Assembly (NCBI RefSeq): GCF_000631985.1
Contig: NZ_JFYN01000007.1
Coordinates: 1-64,000 of the forward strand
Length of the DNA stretch: 64,000 nucleotides
Source: Pseudomonas sp. RIT288
Lineage (GTDB): Bacteria; Pseudomonadota; Gammaproteobacteria; Pseudomonadales; Pseudomonadaceae
Reading direction: 5' to 3'
Part shown: piece after piece, positions 35,364-43,947 of the stretch
How the letters are laid out: each line of letters opens with the position of its first letter
How positions within the stretch are numbered: position 1 is the stretch's first letter
The notes under the pieces: generated by a model
Database searches by the model: none
Told to the model about the DNA's origin: nothing
The model's input: only the letters and a program-made list of their open reading frames with translations
Translations under genes and position numbers: made by a program

Positions 35364-35942
35364 TTAAGCCACTTCGTCAATCAGCCCGGCACCCTGATTG
35401 CGTGAGTTGCCGACAGCTGTGCCGACTTTGTGCCAGGCGAAGGCCTCGCTGGCTTCACCTTCGAACAGCAGCATCTGTTCGGCGCGCTCCGCAGGTGTTG
35501 CCGGGTCGAGCCACTCGGCAGCCATGTCAGCGCGAAAAACCACGGGTCGGCGATCATGGATATCGAGCAGCCCCCCGATGCTGTCGGCGGTGATGATCAC
35601 GAATCCATCGTCGTCCTGGGCATCGCTGTCGGGTGTCGGAAATTGTCCGATGGCGGCGCAGAAAACCGGCCCGTGATCGGCGCGACGGATCAGCCACGGC
35701 TGTCGGGTTTTATCCGGGCCGTCGACCCATTCGAACCAGTTGTCGATGGGCACGATCAGCCGATGACGCCAGATCGCCCGGAAGAACGGCCCATGAGCGA
35801 CTTTCTCCACGCGGGCGTTGATCGGCGCCGCGTTGTAGCGCTCCAGCGCGGCGTCGCCGACGTGATTGATCAGCGCATCGGGAATGCTCAGCACCGCGAC
35901 AAAGTCGTGAATGCCACGGTACTGCGAGAGTCTTCCGCACAT
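35364..35942 (-). CDS. yedK: SOS response-associated peptidase, SRAP/HMCES family (YedK)
   Basis: 192 residues. This family forms a thiazolidine crosslink with abasic sites in single-stranded DNA through the N-terminal cysteine, exposed after Met removal. MCGRLSQY at the start supplies Cys2. The conserved IDNWFEW near 82-88 holds the active-site Glu, and DIHDRRPVV near 128-136 the catalytic His. Length and motif order match the family. The start at 35942 is the natural MCGR. It lies just past a repeat hairpin and is not part of an evident operon. Confidence 0.95.
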   Translation of the reverse strand: MCGRLSQYRGIHDFVAVLSIPDALINHVGDAALERYNAAPINARVEKVAHGPFFRAIWRHRLIVPIDNWFEWVDGPDKTRQPWLIRRADHGPVFCAAIGQFPTPDSDAQDDDGFVIITADSIGGLLDIHDRRPVVFRADMAAEWLDPATPAERAEQMLLFEGEASEAFAWHKVGTAVGNSRNQGAGLIDEVA

Positions 35943-35990
35943 GCGCCGAATCTCCGGTTGGACGCTTTCAGCTTAGTTGGCTCTGGCCAA

Positions 35991-36836
35991 TCAATCCTGC
36001 GCCTCCTGACCGGTGAACGTGTCGCGCCAGACCAGCCAGCGGCGCTCCAGCACCGCGAGCAGGCCGTCGCTGAGTTTGCCGAGCACGGCGAGCACGATGA
36101 TCGCTGCCAGCACGATATCCGGTCGCGAGGTTTCGCGGCCGTCGCTGAGCAGATAACCCAGGCCCTTGGTCGCGGCGATCAGCTCGGCGGCCACCAGAAA
36201 CATCCACGCCAGACTCATGCCGCTGCGCAGTCCGGTGAACAGGCCGGGCAGGGCGGCGGGCAGCAGAATCCGCCGCACCAGTTGCCAGCGGCTGAAACCA
36301 TAGATGTGTCCGACCTCGACCAGTTTGCGATCGATATTGCGAATCGCCGCGACCCCGTTGACGTACACCGGAAAGAACGCGCCAATGGCGATCAGCACGA
36401 TCTTCGAGGTTTCATCGATGCCCAGCCACAGCAGCAACAGCGGCACCCAGGCCAGACTCGGAATCGAACGCAGCGCGGCGAACGTCGGTTCCAGATACGC
36501 CTCGGCCTCGCGGCTCAAACCGACCCAAGCGGCGAACACCAGCGCCAGGCCGGCGCCAATTGCAAACCCGAGCAACACCCGCAGCAGACTGGCGCCGATG
36601 TGTTTCCACAGTGCGCCTTCGGCGAGGTCGGTGAGGGTCAGGGCGATCTCGCTGGGCGCCGGCATCTGATAGGACGGCAGCCAGCCGAGACGCACGATGC
36701 ATTCCAGGGCCACCACGATCAGCAGTGGCAGGGCCAGACCTTTCAGACGTCGGCGCCACGTCGGGTTGAGGGATGAAGGGCGCGGTCTCGACAAGCTGCG
36801 AGGCGGCGCGGGCAGTTCGTTACTGCGAGTGGTCAT
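35991..36836 (-). CDS. ABC transporter permease (sulfonate/taurine SsuC type)
   Basis: 281 residues with six membrane helices. It has the binding-protein-dependent permease motif EAYLEPTFAALRSIPSLAW near 158-176 and the EAA-loop VEVGHIYGFSRWQLVRRI (about 195-215) that docks the ATPase. The N-terminal 35 residues are basic and proline-rich. It lies 60 bases after the sulfonate-type binding protein gene on the same strand. No ATPase subunit is encoded in the window next to it, so it must pair with one elsewhere or be incomplete. Confidence 0.85.
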   Translation of the reverse strand: MTTRSNELPAPPRSLSRPRPSSLNPTWRRRLKGLALPLLIVVALECIVRLGWLPSYQMPAPSEIALTLTDLAEGALWKHIGASLLRVLLGFAIGAGLALVFAAWVGLSREAEAYLEPTFAALRSIPSLAWVPLLLLWLGIDETSKIVLIAIGAFFPVYVNGVAAIRNIDRKLVEVGHIYGFSRWQLVRRILLPAALPGLFTGLRSGMSLAWMFLVAAELIAATKGLGYLLSDGRETSRPDIVLAAIIVLAVLGKLSDGLLAVLERRWLVWRDTFTGQEAQD

Positions 36837-36896
36837 ACGTGGGCTCCGCTCACAGCGAATCCGCGTCGGGCGCGGATGGGCTGTGAGTCTGGTCGT

Positions 36897-37883
36897 TTAC
36901 TGGCGGGCGATGGCTTGCTGCACACCGCTGTCGAGCAACTGATCGATGACTTGATCGACATTCACTCCACGCCGCACCAGTTCCTCGGAGACCAGAATCG
37001 GTGCCGCAGCCTTGGACGCCTGCACATCGTTGGCGGTCAGTTGCGGGCTGTTGAGGTCGGTGCGCGACAACTGCAGTTTGGCCACGTCCAGCGGCAGGCC
37101 GGATTCCTTGGCGAGCAGGGCGGCGAACTCGTCGGGATTTTTCAGCACCCATTGCCGCGCCTGCTCGTAGGCTTTGATCACCGTGTCGATGGTTTGCGGA
37201 TGCTCCTTGGCGTACTGCTCGGTGACGCTGACCACGCCGTAGCTGTTGAATGCCGGGTTGCGATACAGCAAACGCGAACCGGCCTGAACCTGGCTGGCGG
37301 CCATGTGCGGATCGAGTCCGGCCCAGGCGTCGACATCGCCTTTTTCCAGCGCGGTGCGGCCGTCCGGATGTTGCAGGTGCACCAGTTCCACGTCGTCTTT
37401 CTTCAGCCCGGCCTGTTGCAGGCTGCGCAGGGTGAACAGGTACGGGTCGGTGCCTTTGGTGGCGGCGATTTTCTTGCCCTTGAGGTCGGCGACGCTCTGA
37501 TACGGCGAATCCTTGCGCACCACCAGCGCAGTCCATTCGGCGCGGCTGTAGACGTAGACCGATTTGATCGGGCTGCCGTTGGCCCGGCTCAGCACTGCAG
37601 CGAGGCTGGCGCTGGAGGCGAAATCGACGCCGCCACTGTTCAGGTATTCCAGCGAACGGTTACTGCCCTGGCTCAGCACCCAAGTGACTTTGGTCTGCGG
37701 CAGGGCCTTTTCGAGAAAGCCGAAATGCTTGAGTACCAGGCTCACGGGCGAGTAGTAGGCGTAATCCAGATGGACTTCCGCAGGCGGCGCTTCGGTAGCT
37801 TGGGCCAGAGGTTGCAGGCTCAACGCCATGGCGCTGGCGACCAGCAGCGTTTTGAGGCGGGTAAACGGTAAGAACGATGTCAT
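36897..37883 (-). CDS. Aliphatic sulfonate-type ABC substrate-binding protein
   Basis: 328 residues with a signal peptide of about 29 residues (LVASAMALSLQPLAQA). The SsuA/TauA fold (NMT1-like) shows LDYAYYSPVSLVLKHFGFLE near the start, SSASLAAVLSRANGSPI, and AGLDPHMAASQ in the second lobe. The start at 37883 has GGAG seven bases upstream; the preceding frame from 37904 is less likely. It is cotranscribed with the permease gene. The substrate could be a sulfonate or a related oxyanion; inferred from family. Confidence 0.85.
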   Translation of the reverse strand: MTSFLPFTRLKTLLVASAMALSLQPLAQATEAPPAEVHLDYAYYSPVSLVLKHFGFLEKALPQTKVTWVLSQGSNRSLEYLNSGGVDFASSASLAAVLSRANGSPIKSVYVYSRAEWTALVVRKDSPYQSVADLKGKKIAATKGTDPYLFTLRSLQQAGLKKDDVELVHLQHPDGRTALEKGDVDAWAGLDPHMAASQVQAGSRLLYRNPAFNSYGVVSVTEQYAKEHPQTIDTVIKAYEQARQWVLKNPDEFAALLAKESGLPLDVAKLQLSRTDLNSPQLTANDVQASKAAAPILVSEELVRRGVNVDQVIDQLLDSGVQQAIARQ

Positions 37884-37918
37884 GGGGCGCTCCGGCAAAG
37901 GCACTGGTTTTTATGTCC

Positions 37919-37932
37919 AAAAATATATTTTT
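37919..37932. promoter_or_regulatory. AT-rich 14-bp palindrome in divergent promoter region
   Basis: AAAAATATATTTTT is self-complementary and lies 36 bases upstream of the binding-protein start at 37883, in the 292-base gap between two divergent ABC binding-protein genes. It may be a promoter or UP-element. The other end of the gap (38095-38140) is also AT-rich and probably holds the opposite promoter. Confidence 0.35.
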
Positions 37933-38175
37933 ATCGACTGCGTCCTGCATGAATGGAATATTGCAGGCTCTGTGCCATGTGCCTATCGGCCCATGTTTAC
38001 GGGGTTTTCGCAGGTTTTCGCGCCTTTCAACTGTTGCTCGGGCAACACTGTGATATCGCACTGTTGCGCAGCGAACAGTGAGCATTCGAAGCGCTTAGCT
38101 TATGCATTAATCGAATTTAAAATTGGTTTATCAACAGCGTTATGGTCTATGCAAAATCCCGCCGCAGGACCCGCC

Positions 38176-39123
38176 ATGAAGCTCTCCCGTTTGCTCCGCA
38201 GCACACTGATGACCGCCTTGTTCGCCGCACCGTTTGCCTACGCCGCTGAGCCCTTGGTCCTGCACGTCGGTGACCAGAACTACTACAACATCCGCGCTTC
38301 GGTCGAAGCTTCCGGCGTGCTGAAAGACGCACCGTACAGCGTCGACTGGAAGCACTTCCAGGCCGCCGCGCCACTGGCCGAGGCGTTGCAGAGCGGCTCG
38401 CTGGATCTGGGCTTTCTCGGCGATTCGGGTTTTCTGTTTCTCGCCGCCAAACAGGCGCCAGTCAAACTGATCGGTGTATCGCGGCAGAACCCGGATACCA
38501 TCGCCTTGCTGGTGCCGAAAGATTCGCCGGTGAAAACCATCGCTGATCTGAAGGGCAAGAAAGTCGCCTACTGGCCCGGCGCCTGGAGCCAGCAACTGAC
38601 CTTGCGCGCCCTGGAGCAGGGCGGTCTGCCGGAAAACTACGTCGATTTCGTCAAACTGATGCCGATTGATGCCGCGGCCGCGTTGCCGCAGGGCAGCATC
38701 GACGCGTTCCCGGTGTGGGAACCGTACATTTCCCAGCAAATCGTGTTCTCCGGTGCGCGGCCGATTCTCACCGCGAAAAACCTGATGCCGGGCCTCAGCG
38801 CGATTGCCGCGTCGGCGCCATCGATCGACAGCAAACGTGCAGCGATCGCCGATTTTCTCGGGCGTTTGAAGCGGGCGCGGGCCTGGGTCGACAGCCACAC
38901 CGACGAATACGCGGACCTGTGGGCGAAGAAAGCCAATCTCGATCAGCAGGTTTCACGGCACTGGTTGCGCCAGGCGCACATGACCGTTGGGCCGGTGGAC
39001 CAACAGGCGGCAGCCGACTTGCAAGGCACCGCGGACTTCCTGTTCAAGGTCAAGGCCTTGCCGGCGCCGCTGGCCACCGCCGGGGTCATCGATACTTCGT
39101 TTCAACAGGCACTGGCTGACTGA
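38176..39123 (+). CDS. ABC substrate-binding protein (sulfonate/NitT-TauT type), divergent
   Basis: 315 residues with a signal peptide of about 22 residues ending AYA. The sequence follows the SsuA/TauA fold (LDLGFLGDSGFLFLAAKQAP, DLKGKKVAYWPGAW, IDAFPVWEPY). The start at 38176 follows AGGA; more upstream ATG codons are open but do not give a signal peptide. It is divergent from the other binding protein/permease pair and has no neighbouring ABC components of its own. Together they suggest a two-receptor system sharing an ATPase located elsewhere. Confidence 0.8.
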   Translation: MKLSRLLRSTLMTALFAAPFAYAAEPLVLHVGDQNYYNIRASVEASGVLKDAPYSVDWKHFQAAAPLAEALQSGSLDLGFLGDSGFLFLAAKQAPVKLIGVSRQNPDTIALLVPKDSPVKTIADLKGKKVAYWPGAWSQQLTLRALEQGGLPENYVDFVKLMPIDAAAALPQGSIDAFPVWEPYISQQIVFSGARPILTAKNLMPGLSAIAASAPSIDSKRAAIADFLGRLKRARAWVDSHTDEYADLWAKKANLDQQVSRHWLRQAHMTVGPVDQQAAADLQGTADFLFKVKALPAPLATAGVIDTSFQQALAD

Positions 39124-39254
39124 ACGAGCGCCGGAACCAAAGCCTGTGTACCCTATCCAAACCTGGCTCGCGAAACCGGGCGCAGGGATGGATCAGGGCG
39201 AGGGAGTTTTGCCAGACGACAACAGGACCGCAACGGTCAGGCGCAAGGCAAAAC

Positions 39255-40154
39255 ATGAAATACGCGTTCAACCTTCTCTGTGCAGCAGCCATCGCGTTTG
39301 GGCTGGCCGGTTGCATTGCCGCGCCGATCGAAATGACCACGCAAACCGAAACCCGGCTCAAGGCCCAGGCCCCGGTGCGCTTTCTGCTCACCTTCGATGA
39401 CGGCCCCAGCGCCTCGAGTTTCTGGAATCCGTCGACGACCGTGCTCGACAGCCTCAAGGTCAACCCGGTGCAACCGGACATCAAAGCGGTGTTCTTCGTC
39501 CAGACCCGCGCGCCACGCGCCGGCAACAGTGAAATCGGTCGTGGCATCATGCAGCGTGAGCATGCCGAAGGGCACATCCTCGGATTCCACACCGCCACCC
39601 ATTGGCACACCAACCATCGCTCGCTCGATCCGCAAGCGCTGGAGCAGTCGTTGAGCAACGGCACGGCGGATATCGCCGCGATCACCGGAGCTGCGCCGAT
39701 CCTGCTGCGTCCGCCATTCTGGAATTACGACAAGCGCACCTTCGCCGCCTATCAGCGACACGGACTGCATGTGTTGTTGACCGATTTGAGCGCCAATGAC
39801 GGCAAGATCTGGGGCTTCAACGCCAGTCCCCGACGCCGGGCGAATATGCTGCGCCAGCTATCGGAAGTCCGCGAGCGAATTGCCCTCGGCGAATTTCCCA
39901 CCGTGGACGGGGTGATTCCGGTGGTGGTGACCTTTCATGACCTCAATCGCTACACCGCGCGGCATACCCGCGAATACCTGCAGATCCTGCTCGACAGCGC
40001 CGCGGCCACTGGCGTGAGGCTGGCGAACAAACCGTTCTACGATGATCACGCGGCGCTGCAGAAAGCGGCGCTGGCGCGCACCGTTCAGCAGAGTTCGGAG
40101 CCGGTGCAGTTGCCGGGGATGTGGAACTGGATCTGGGATCATGACGCCCACTGA
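39255..40154 (+). CDS. Polysaccharide deacetylase family lipoprotein
   Basis: 299 residues. The N-terminal signal ends in the lipobox LAGC (about 18-21), so the protein should be lipid-anchored. The NodB-homology domain follows with FDDGPSAS near 48-55 (the metal-binding Asp), the HTATHWHTNH motif near 115-124 (metal-binding His), and LRPPFWNY near 155. The enzyme likely de-N-acetylates a cell-surface glycan. The ATG at 39255 is the only start with a signal sequence. No neighbouring exopolysaccharide genes are seen. Confidence 0.9.
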   Translation: MKYAFNLLCAAAIAFGLAGCIAAPIEMTTQTETRLKAQAPVRFLLTFDDGPSASSFWNPSTTVLDSLKVNPVQPDIKAVFFVQTRAPRAGNSEIGRGIMQREHAEGHILGFHTATHWHTNHRSLDPQALEQSLSNGTADIAAITGAAPILLRPPFWNYDKRTFAAYQRHGLHVLLTDLSANDGKIWGFNASPRRRANMLRQLSEVRERIALGEFPTVDGVIPVVVTFHDLNRYTARHTREYLQILLDSAAATGVRLANKPFYDDHAALQKAALARTVQQSSEPVQLPGMWNWIWDHDAH

Positions 40155-40263
40155 GGCCGCGCTGGAAATGTGATCGGGTTGGCACTTGCCGGGGCGGCAG
40201 GTTGCTGGTGGCTCATCTATGCTCAACGGGTCGACCGACTCATCGCCTGCGAGGCGTGCGCCC

Positions 40264-40506
40264 ATGCTAGCCATTGCCGACATTTGCCGGATTGTCGAAT
40301 CCGGCTTCCCGTCGCTTAAGTGCGAATGCACACAAGTGGAGCAGGGGCTGCTGCGGATCAAGGTGTATGAGCCTGAGTCCGGGCGAGTCGAGTTGCTGCT
40401 CAATGGTGTGTCGCCGGAACATCTGGTGACGATCCGCGATATTTCCAACTTCATCGGCGAATTGCGCACGGAAATGAGCGCCGGACGCCGGGCATTCGCC
40501 GGCTGA
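40264..40506 (+). CDS. DUF1652 family small protein
   Basis: 80 residues with the family layout: a short helical N-terminus (ADICRIVESGFPSL), a CECT segment, a beta-hairpin region with RIKVYEPESGRVELLLNGVSP, and a basic C-terminus. The start at 40264 gives the usual length; the frame is open to 40186 in low-complexity sequence. Function unknown. Confidence 0.8.
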   Translation: MLAIADICRIVESGFPSLKCECTQVEQGLLRIKVYEPESGRVELLLNGVSPEHLVTIRDISNFIGELRTEMSAGRRAFAG

Positions 40507-40510
40507 TCTC

Positions 40511-40873
40511 TCACAAACGCCGCTGATACGCCTGCACGATGCGCAAGGTCGCGTCGCTGGTGGGCAGATTCTGTACCGAGTCCAGCGGATGCCAGATGCA
40601 TTCGATGATCTCGTTTTGCGGACGCAACTGCTCAAGGTCGAGCACCGAGGCCTCGTAGACATGGTGCTGGGTGCTGCCGCTGTGCAGTTCCATCAGATAC
40701 AACATCTGCTCGGCATCCAGTGCCGTTTCTTCCTGCAGCTCGCGCGTCGCCGCCCCGGCTTTGGTTTCCCCAGGCTCGACCTTGCCGCCGGGCAAGGTCC
40801 AGCGGCAGTGGGGTTTGCGCACCAGGAGAACGTGTCGATCCTGCTCGCAAATAACGGTTGCGCGTACTTTCAT
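40511..40873 (-). CDS. Nudix hydrolase
   Basis: 120 residues with the Nudix box [22 protein letters not shown] at about 30-51. The pattern is GX5EX7REUXEEXGU, with Ala in place of the final glycine. It cleaves nucleoside-diphosphate-linked substrates; which one cannot be told. The N-terminal [18 protein letters not shown] is the usual first strand. Convergent with the DUF1652 gene four bases away. Confidence 0.9.
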   Translation of the reverse strand: MKVRATVICEQDRHVLLVRKPHCRWTLPGGKVEPGETKAGAATRELQEETALDAEQMLYLMELHSGSTQHHVYEASVLDLEQLRPQNEIIECIWHPLDSVQNLPTSDATLRIVQAYQRRL

Positions 40874-41214
40874 CTGTTACCTGTTTACTGCTTGTCACAT
40901 AAATGAAATAAAACTGCAATATTCGAGCCGGCCCCCGGTTTAAAGGTTCCACGAGGTGTTTGATCGTTTGCTCGGGTTAAAAGTGCCAGAGCCTTGGCAC
41001 ATCGCGGGCTGCGAGTCAGGTGGGGCAAGGCGGGCTGTACAACGGCGACCGGTTCGCGTCATTGGGTAGCAGAGAGGAAGCGCGAGCCTGACCCGCTGCG
41101 TTGTCGGGTTACAGACAACGCTCTGCGCGGGCGCGAGGTCACACCGTCACTTTAAGCAGATGTAACGAAAGAGCCCCGGTGATTGCCGGGGCTCTTGTTG
41201 AGGGCAGGTCGCTA
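40874..41214. other. 341-base intergenic region
   Basis: No gene was recognised. It holds GC-rich sequence with several partial inverted repeats and, at 41170-41195, the terminator of the gene ending at 41215. A short AT-rich segment at 40890-40925 could carry the promoter of the Nudix gene. Confidence 0.5.
41170..41195 (-). terminator. Terminator-like hairpin
   Basis: AGAGCCCCGG at 41170-41179, loop TGATTG, CCGGGGCTCT at 41186-41195: ten-base-pair stem. It lies 20 bases beyond the stop of the minus-strand gene ending at 41215; the T-tract on that strand is short (TTTCGTT). Confidence 0.7.
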
Positions 41215-41454
41215 TCAGTGAACCTTGCTTCGGCTGATGGAGCGCGTTTTCACTTCCTTGGCATAGGATTGCAATCGTTCTTCATCACTTTGCAGCACCT
41301 CGCAAGACCTCAGAACCGCTTGGGCATCCGCTTCATTACCGCTCTTGCGCAACTGTTCGGCAATGCGCTTGAGGTCGACTGCCGACCATCTCAGATCCGA
41401 TGCAACGGCTTGCAGGTCACGCTGAAGTTCGTGTTCGTATTGATTGAGCCGCAT
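41215..41454 (-). CDS. Small coiled-coil protein (79 aa)
   Basis: 79 residues, almost entirely helical and charged: a heptad-like series RDLQAVASDLRWSAVDLKRI, a second helix AQAVLRSCEVLQSDEERL, and a basic tail. The start at 41454 is favoured because GGAGG lies five bases upstream; a GTG at 41460 is also in frame. No family recognised. It is a probable structural or regulatory coiled-coil protein. Confidence 0.65.
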   Translation of the reverse strand: MRLNQYEHELQRDLQAVASDLRWSAVDLKRIAEQLRKSGNEADAQAVLRSCEVLQSDEERLQSYAKEVKTRSISRSKVH

Positions 41455-41637
41455 GATCACCTCCGGTCATTCTCGGTAAAACAGAGTAGCCGCATTTTTC
41501 ATCGTCGATGTGCAGCTCGTCTGTCACCAGGTGAATGGATGTAAATATTTGTCCAAATGCCCTTGTAGCGAGGTGTCGGGATGGATGTATAACCGGTTAC
41601 ACGTTACATTCGCGTTTTTTCAGATCAGGGAAACACC

Positions 41638-41973
41638 ATGCGGATATGGATCGGGAGTTTGGCGTTGGCATTGCTGGCAGGTTGCTCATTGCCAGCATCG
41701 CTGGTGCCGGGCGAGCCAAATCTCAGCAAAACCACCACCAAGGCGCCTAAAGACTATGCCGCGTGCTTGTTGCCGTTGTGGCAGCAAGACGTTCCGAAGA
41801 CCACGCAGACATCCATTTCCAACGGCTACCGGATCAAGGCACCGAGCCTCGTTACCGCCGACGAGATTCTCGACATCATCAAATACAAGGACGGCAGCCG
41901 CGTTTCCCTGTATCAGGGACCGCCATGGGCCAAGTCCGGGTCGTTGCGCAAATCGGTACGTGACTGCCTGTAG
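41638..41973 (+). CDS. Small lipoprotein (111 aa)
   Basis: Signal peptide with lipobox LLAGC (about 12-16), then a 95-residue soluble domain with two cysteines (CLLPLWQQD near 43-51 and the C-terminal DCL). The start at 41638 follows AGGGA by six bases. A strong terminator follows the stop. Function unknown; probably outer-membrane or periplasmic. Confidence 0.75.
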   Translation: MRIWIGSLALALLAGCSLPASLVPGEPNLSKTTTKAPKDYAACLLPLWQQDVPKTTQTSISNGYRIKAPSLVTADEILDIIKYKDGSRVSLYQGPPWAKSGSLRKSVRDCL

Positions 41974-42010
41974 AGCACGGCCTCAGCCGCAAAAGCCCGC
42001 GGCCAAAAAA

Positions 42011-42045
42011 AGCAGAAACCGGATCAACGGTTTCTGCTTTTTTTT
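42011..42045 (+). terminator. Rho-independent terminator
   Basis: AGCAGAAACCG at 42011-42021, loop GATCAA, CGGTTTCTGCT at 42028-42038, followed by TTTTTTT. It ends the small lipoprotein transcript. Confidence 0.9.
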
Positions 42046-42157
42046 GCTTTGCGAAATGCGCTGTGACAGATCGACACGAGGCGTATTCCAGTGTGCGCTA
42101 GGCTTTTGAGTGCCGCCCGGTAACCGGAGGGGCATGCCTTTCAAGGAGCCACGGATC

Positions 42158-42763
42158 ATGGATGATCTGGTCAAAGAAGTTGTTCCGCTGTTGCAGTATC
42201 TGATTCCCGGATTTGTCTCGACCTGGATTTTTTACACGCTCACCGCGTTCAAACGGCCTGATACGTTTGGGCAGATTGTGCAGGCGTTGATCTTTACGTT
42301 TGTGATTCATGGGGCTGTATTGGGGATAGGTGCAATCTGTCTATGGGTGGGGACGAAGGGATTTTCTGTAGGAATATGGGATGGCAAGGCGCAGACAATA
42401 TGGGCGTTCTTTGTGTCAGTGACGCTCGGATTTCTTTCCTGCAATCTCGCTTCAAATGACAAGTTGCATGCTTGGTTACGGTTTCGAAATGTAACCAGAA
42501 AAACGTCATTTCCCAGCCAGTGGTACAGCACCTTTGCACGCCACGATCGGCTCATTACGCTGCATTTGAACGACGAAAGGCGCCTGTTTGGCTGGCCTTG
42601 TGAATGGCCTGCCGAACCTGCGAATGGACAGTTTGTGATGCAGAGCCCGAAATGGTTGGGTGACGATGGCGTTGCCCAGCCTTTTGACGCCGACCTGTTG
42701 GTGATAGATTCGTCGAAAGTTCAGTGGGTTGAATTCACCACCATAAAAGAGAGCCAGCCATGA
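42158..42763 (+). CDS. DUF6338-like membrane protein
   Basis: 201 residues. An N-terminal PLLQYLIPGFVSTWIFYTL helix is followed by a loop and two more membrane helices (about 45-68 and 80-102). A cytoplasmic domain of ~100 residues contains RRLFGWPCEWPAEPANGQFV. This matches, from memory, the DUF6338 layout; the family has no assigned biochemical role. The start at 42158 follows AAGGAG by ten bases; an ATG at 42134 with GGAGGG is an alternative. The stop overlaps the next short ORF (ATGA). Confidence 0.7.
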   Translation: MDDLVKEVVPLLQYLIPGFVSTWIFYTLTAFKRPDTFGQIVQALIFTFVIHGAVLGIGAICLWVGTKGFSVGIWDGKAQTIWAFFVSVTLGFLSCNLASNDKLHAWLRFRNVTRKTSFPSQWYSTFARHDRLITLHLNDERRLFGWPCEWPAEPANGQFVMQSPKWLGDDGVAQPFDADLLVIDSSKVQWVEFTTIKESQP

Positions 42764-42879
42764 CCGCCGAAGCACCGAGACCCATGCCGCCAGATGTGGC
42801 ACGCTACCTTGGCTCGAACGACAGGAACTCGCCGCAAACTGCCCGTGGTCCTAGCGCTCCACCACCTCCCAAGCGGTGA
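42760..42879 (+). CDS. Short proline-rich ORF coupled to the DUF6338-like gene (39 aa)
   Basis: An ATG at 42760 overlaps the TGA of the membrane protein gene by four bases. It is followed by 39 codons encoding a Pro/Ala-rich, basic-ended peptide (ending APPPPKR). The overlap and the shared strand suggest translational coupling. The peptide is unstructured by composition and carries no motif except the PPPPKR tail. It is too short to be seen by usual cut-offs and may be a partner of the membrane protein. It could also be chance; downstream sequence belongs to the convergent LysR gene. Confidence 0.4.
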   Translation: MTAEAPRPMPPDVARYLGSNDRNSPQTARGPSAPPPPKR

Positions 42880-42903
42880 ACGTTGCTCGGGCGAGACGAT
42901 CTG

Positions 42904-43788
42904 TCATAACGATCGTACCAACCAGTCCCTGAACGCTTTCAGTGATGGCAACGCCTCATTACGCGGCGGATACACCAGGTAATAGCTGCGCCGGCTGGTG
43001 ATCGGCTCCCCCAGTTGCAGCAGCTCGCCGTTAAGCAATTCATCCTCCACCAGAATCCGCGGCACCAGCCCCACGCCAATATTCGCCCGCACCGCCTGAA
43101 TCAGGTGCGAGGTCATTTCAAAGCTCGGGCCGATGCGCATGCTGCGGTGTGGCAAACCATGATGCGTGAACCATTCCGCCCAGGCCTGGGCATTGCTGCT
43201 GACATTGAGCAGTAACTGTCCGGCGATGTGCTGTTCGGCTTCGTCGCGTTCGGCCAATGACAACTGCGCACTGGCAATCACCACCAGCTCTTCAGTGTGC
43301 AGGGGCAGGGCGCTCAGCCCTGGCCAGTCTCCCGCACCGACACAGATCGCCGCATCGATTTCGCTGGTGTCGAAGTCGATCGCTTCGATGCGCGAATGCA
43401 AGTGCACGGTCATGCCGGGGTGTGCGGTGTAGAAGTCCTTGAGTCGCGGCAGCAGCCATTTAGAACCGAAGGTCGGCAGCGTCGCCAGACGCAAACTGTG
43501 AATGCCCGAACCGAACGCCATGGCCTGCAACGTCGCGCTGCGGATCTGCCCGAGGGCTTCGGCCAGTTCGCGCTGATACATGCGCCCGACATCGGTCAGC
43601 ACCACTTGCCGGCCTTCGCGGCTGAATAGACGCATGCCGAGCATCTTTTCCAGAATCTGCACCTGACGGCTGACCGCGCTTTGTGTCAGCGACAGTTCGT
43701 GGGCGGCGCGGGTGTAGCTTTCATGGCGTGCGGCGGCCTCGAAGGCCAGCAACAGCGACATGGAAGGGGTGAGGGTTCGCGGATTCAT
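42904..43788 (-). CDS. LysR-family regulator (GcvA-like)
   Basis: 294 residues. The winged helix-turn-helix lies at about 8-65 (FEAAARHESYTRAAHELSLT, then SAVSRQVQILEKMLGMRLF). A LysR substrate-binding domain follows, with LPTFGSKWLLPRLKDF near 105 and the conserved DAAICVGAGDWPG near 145. It is divergent from the ydiJ gene with 159 bases between, the usual arrangement for a LysR regulator and its target. Effector unknown. Confidence 0.9.
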   Translation of the reverse strand: MNPRTLTPSMSLLLAFEAAARHESYTRAAHELSLTQSAVSRQVQILEKMLGMRLFSREGRQVVLTDVGRMYQRELAEALGQIRSATLQAMAFGSGIHSLRLATLPTFGSKWLLPRLKDFYTAHPGMTVHLHSRIEAIDFDTSEIDAAICVGAGDWPGLSALPLHTEELVVIASAQLSLAERDEAEQHIAGQLLLNVSSNAQAWAEWFTHHGLPHRSMRIGPSFEMTSHLIQAVRANIGVGLVPRILVEDELLNGELLQLGEPITSRRSYYLVYPPRNEALPSLKAFRDWLVRSL

Positions 43789-43947
43789 TCGTTTTAGTCA
43801 TGGATTGCGGGTCGATTTTACGTTTGTCCCGACGGCGCCAAGCAATGAACATAAGCACCATGAGATGGCGGGAGCGTGACGCAATCATTCATTGCGCACA
43901 ACTGTTCACCGCCACACGGCCCGATTTTGACCGAGATTTCCTCACCG

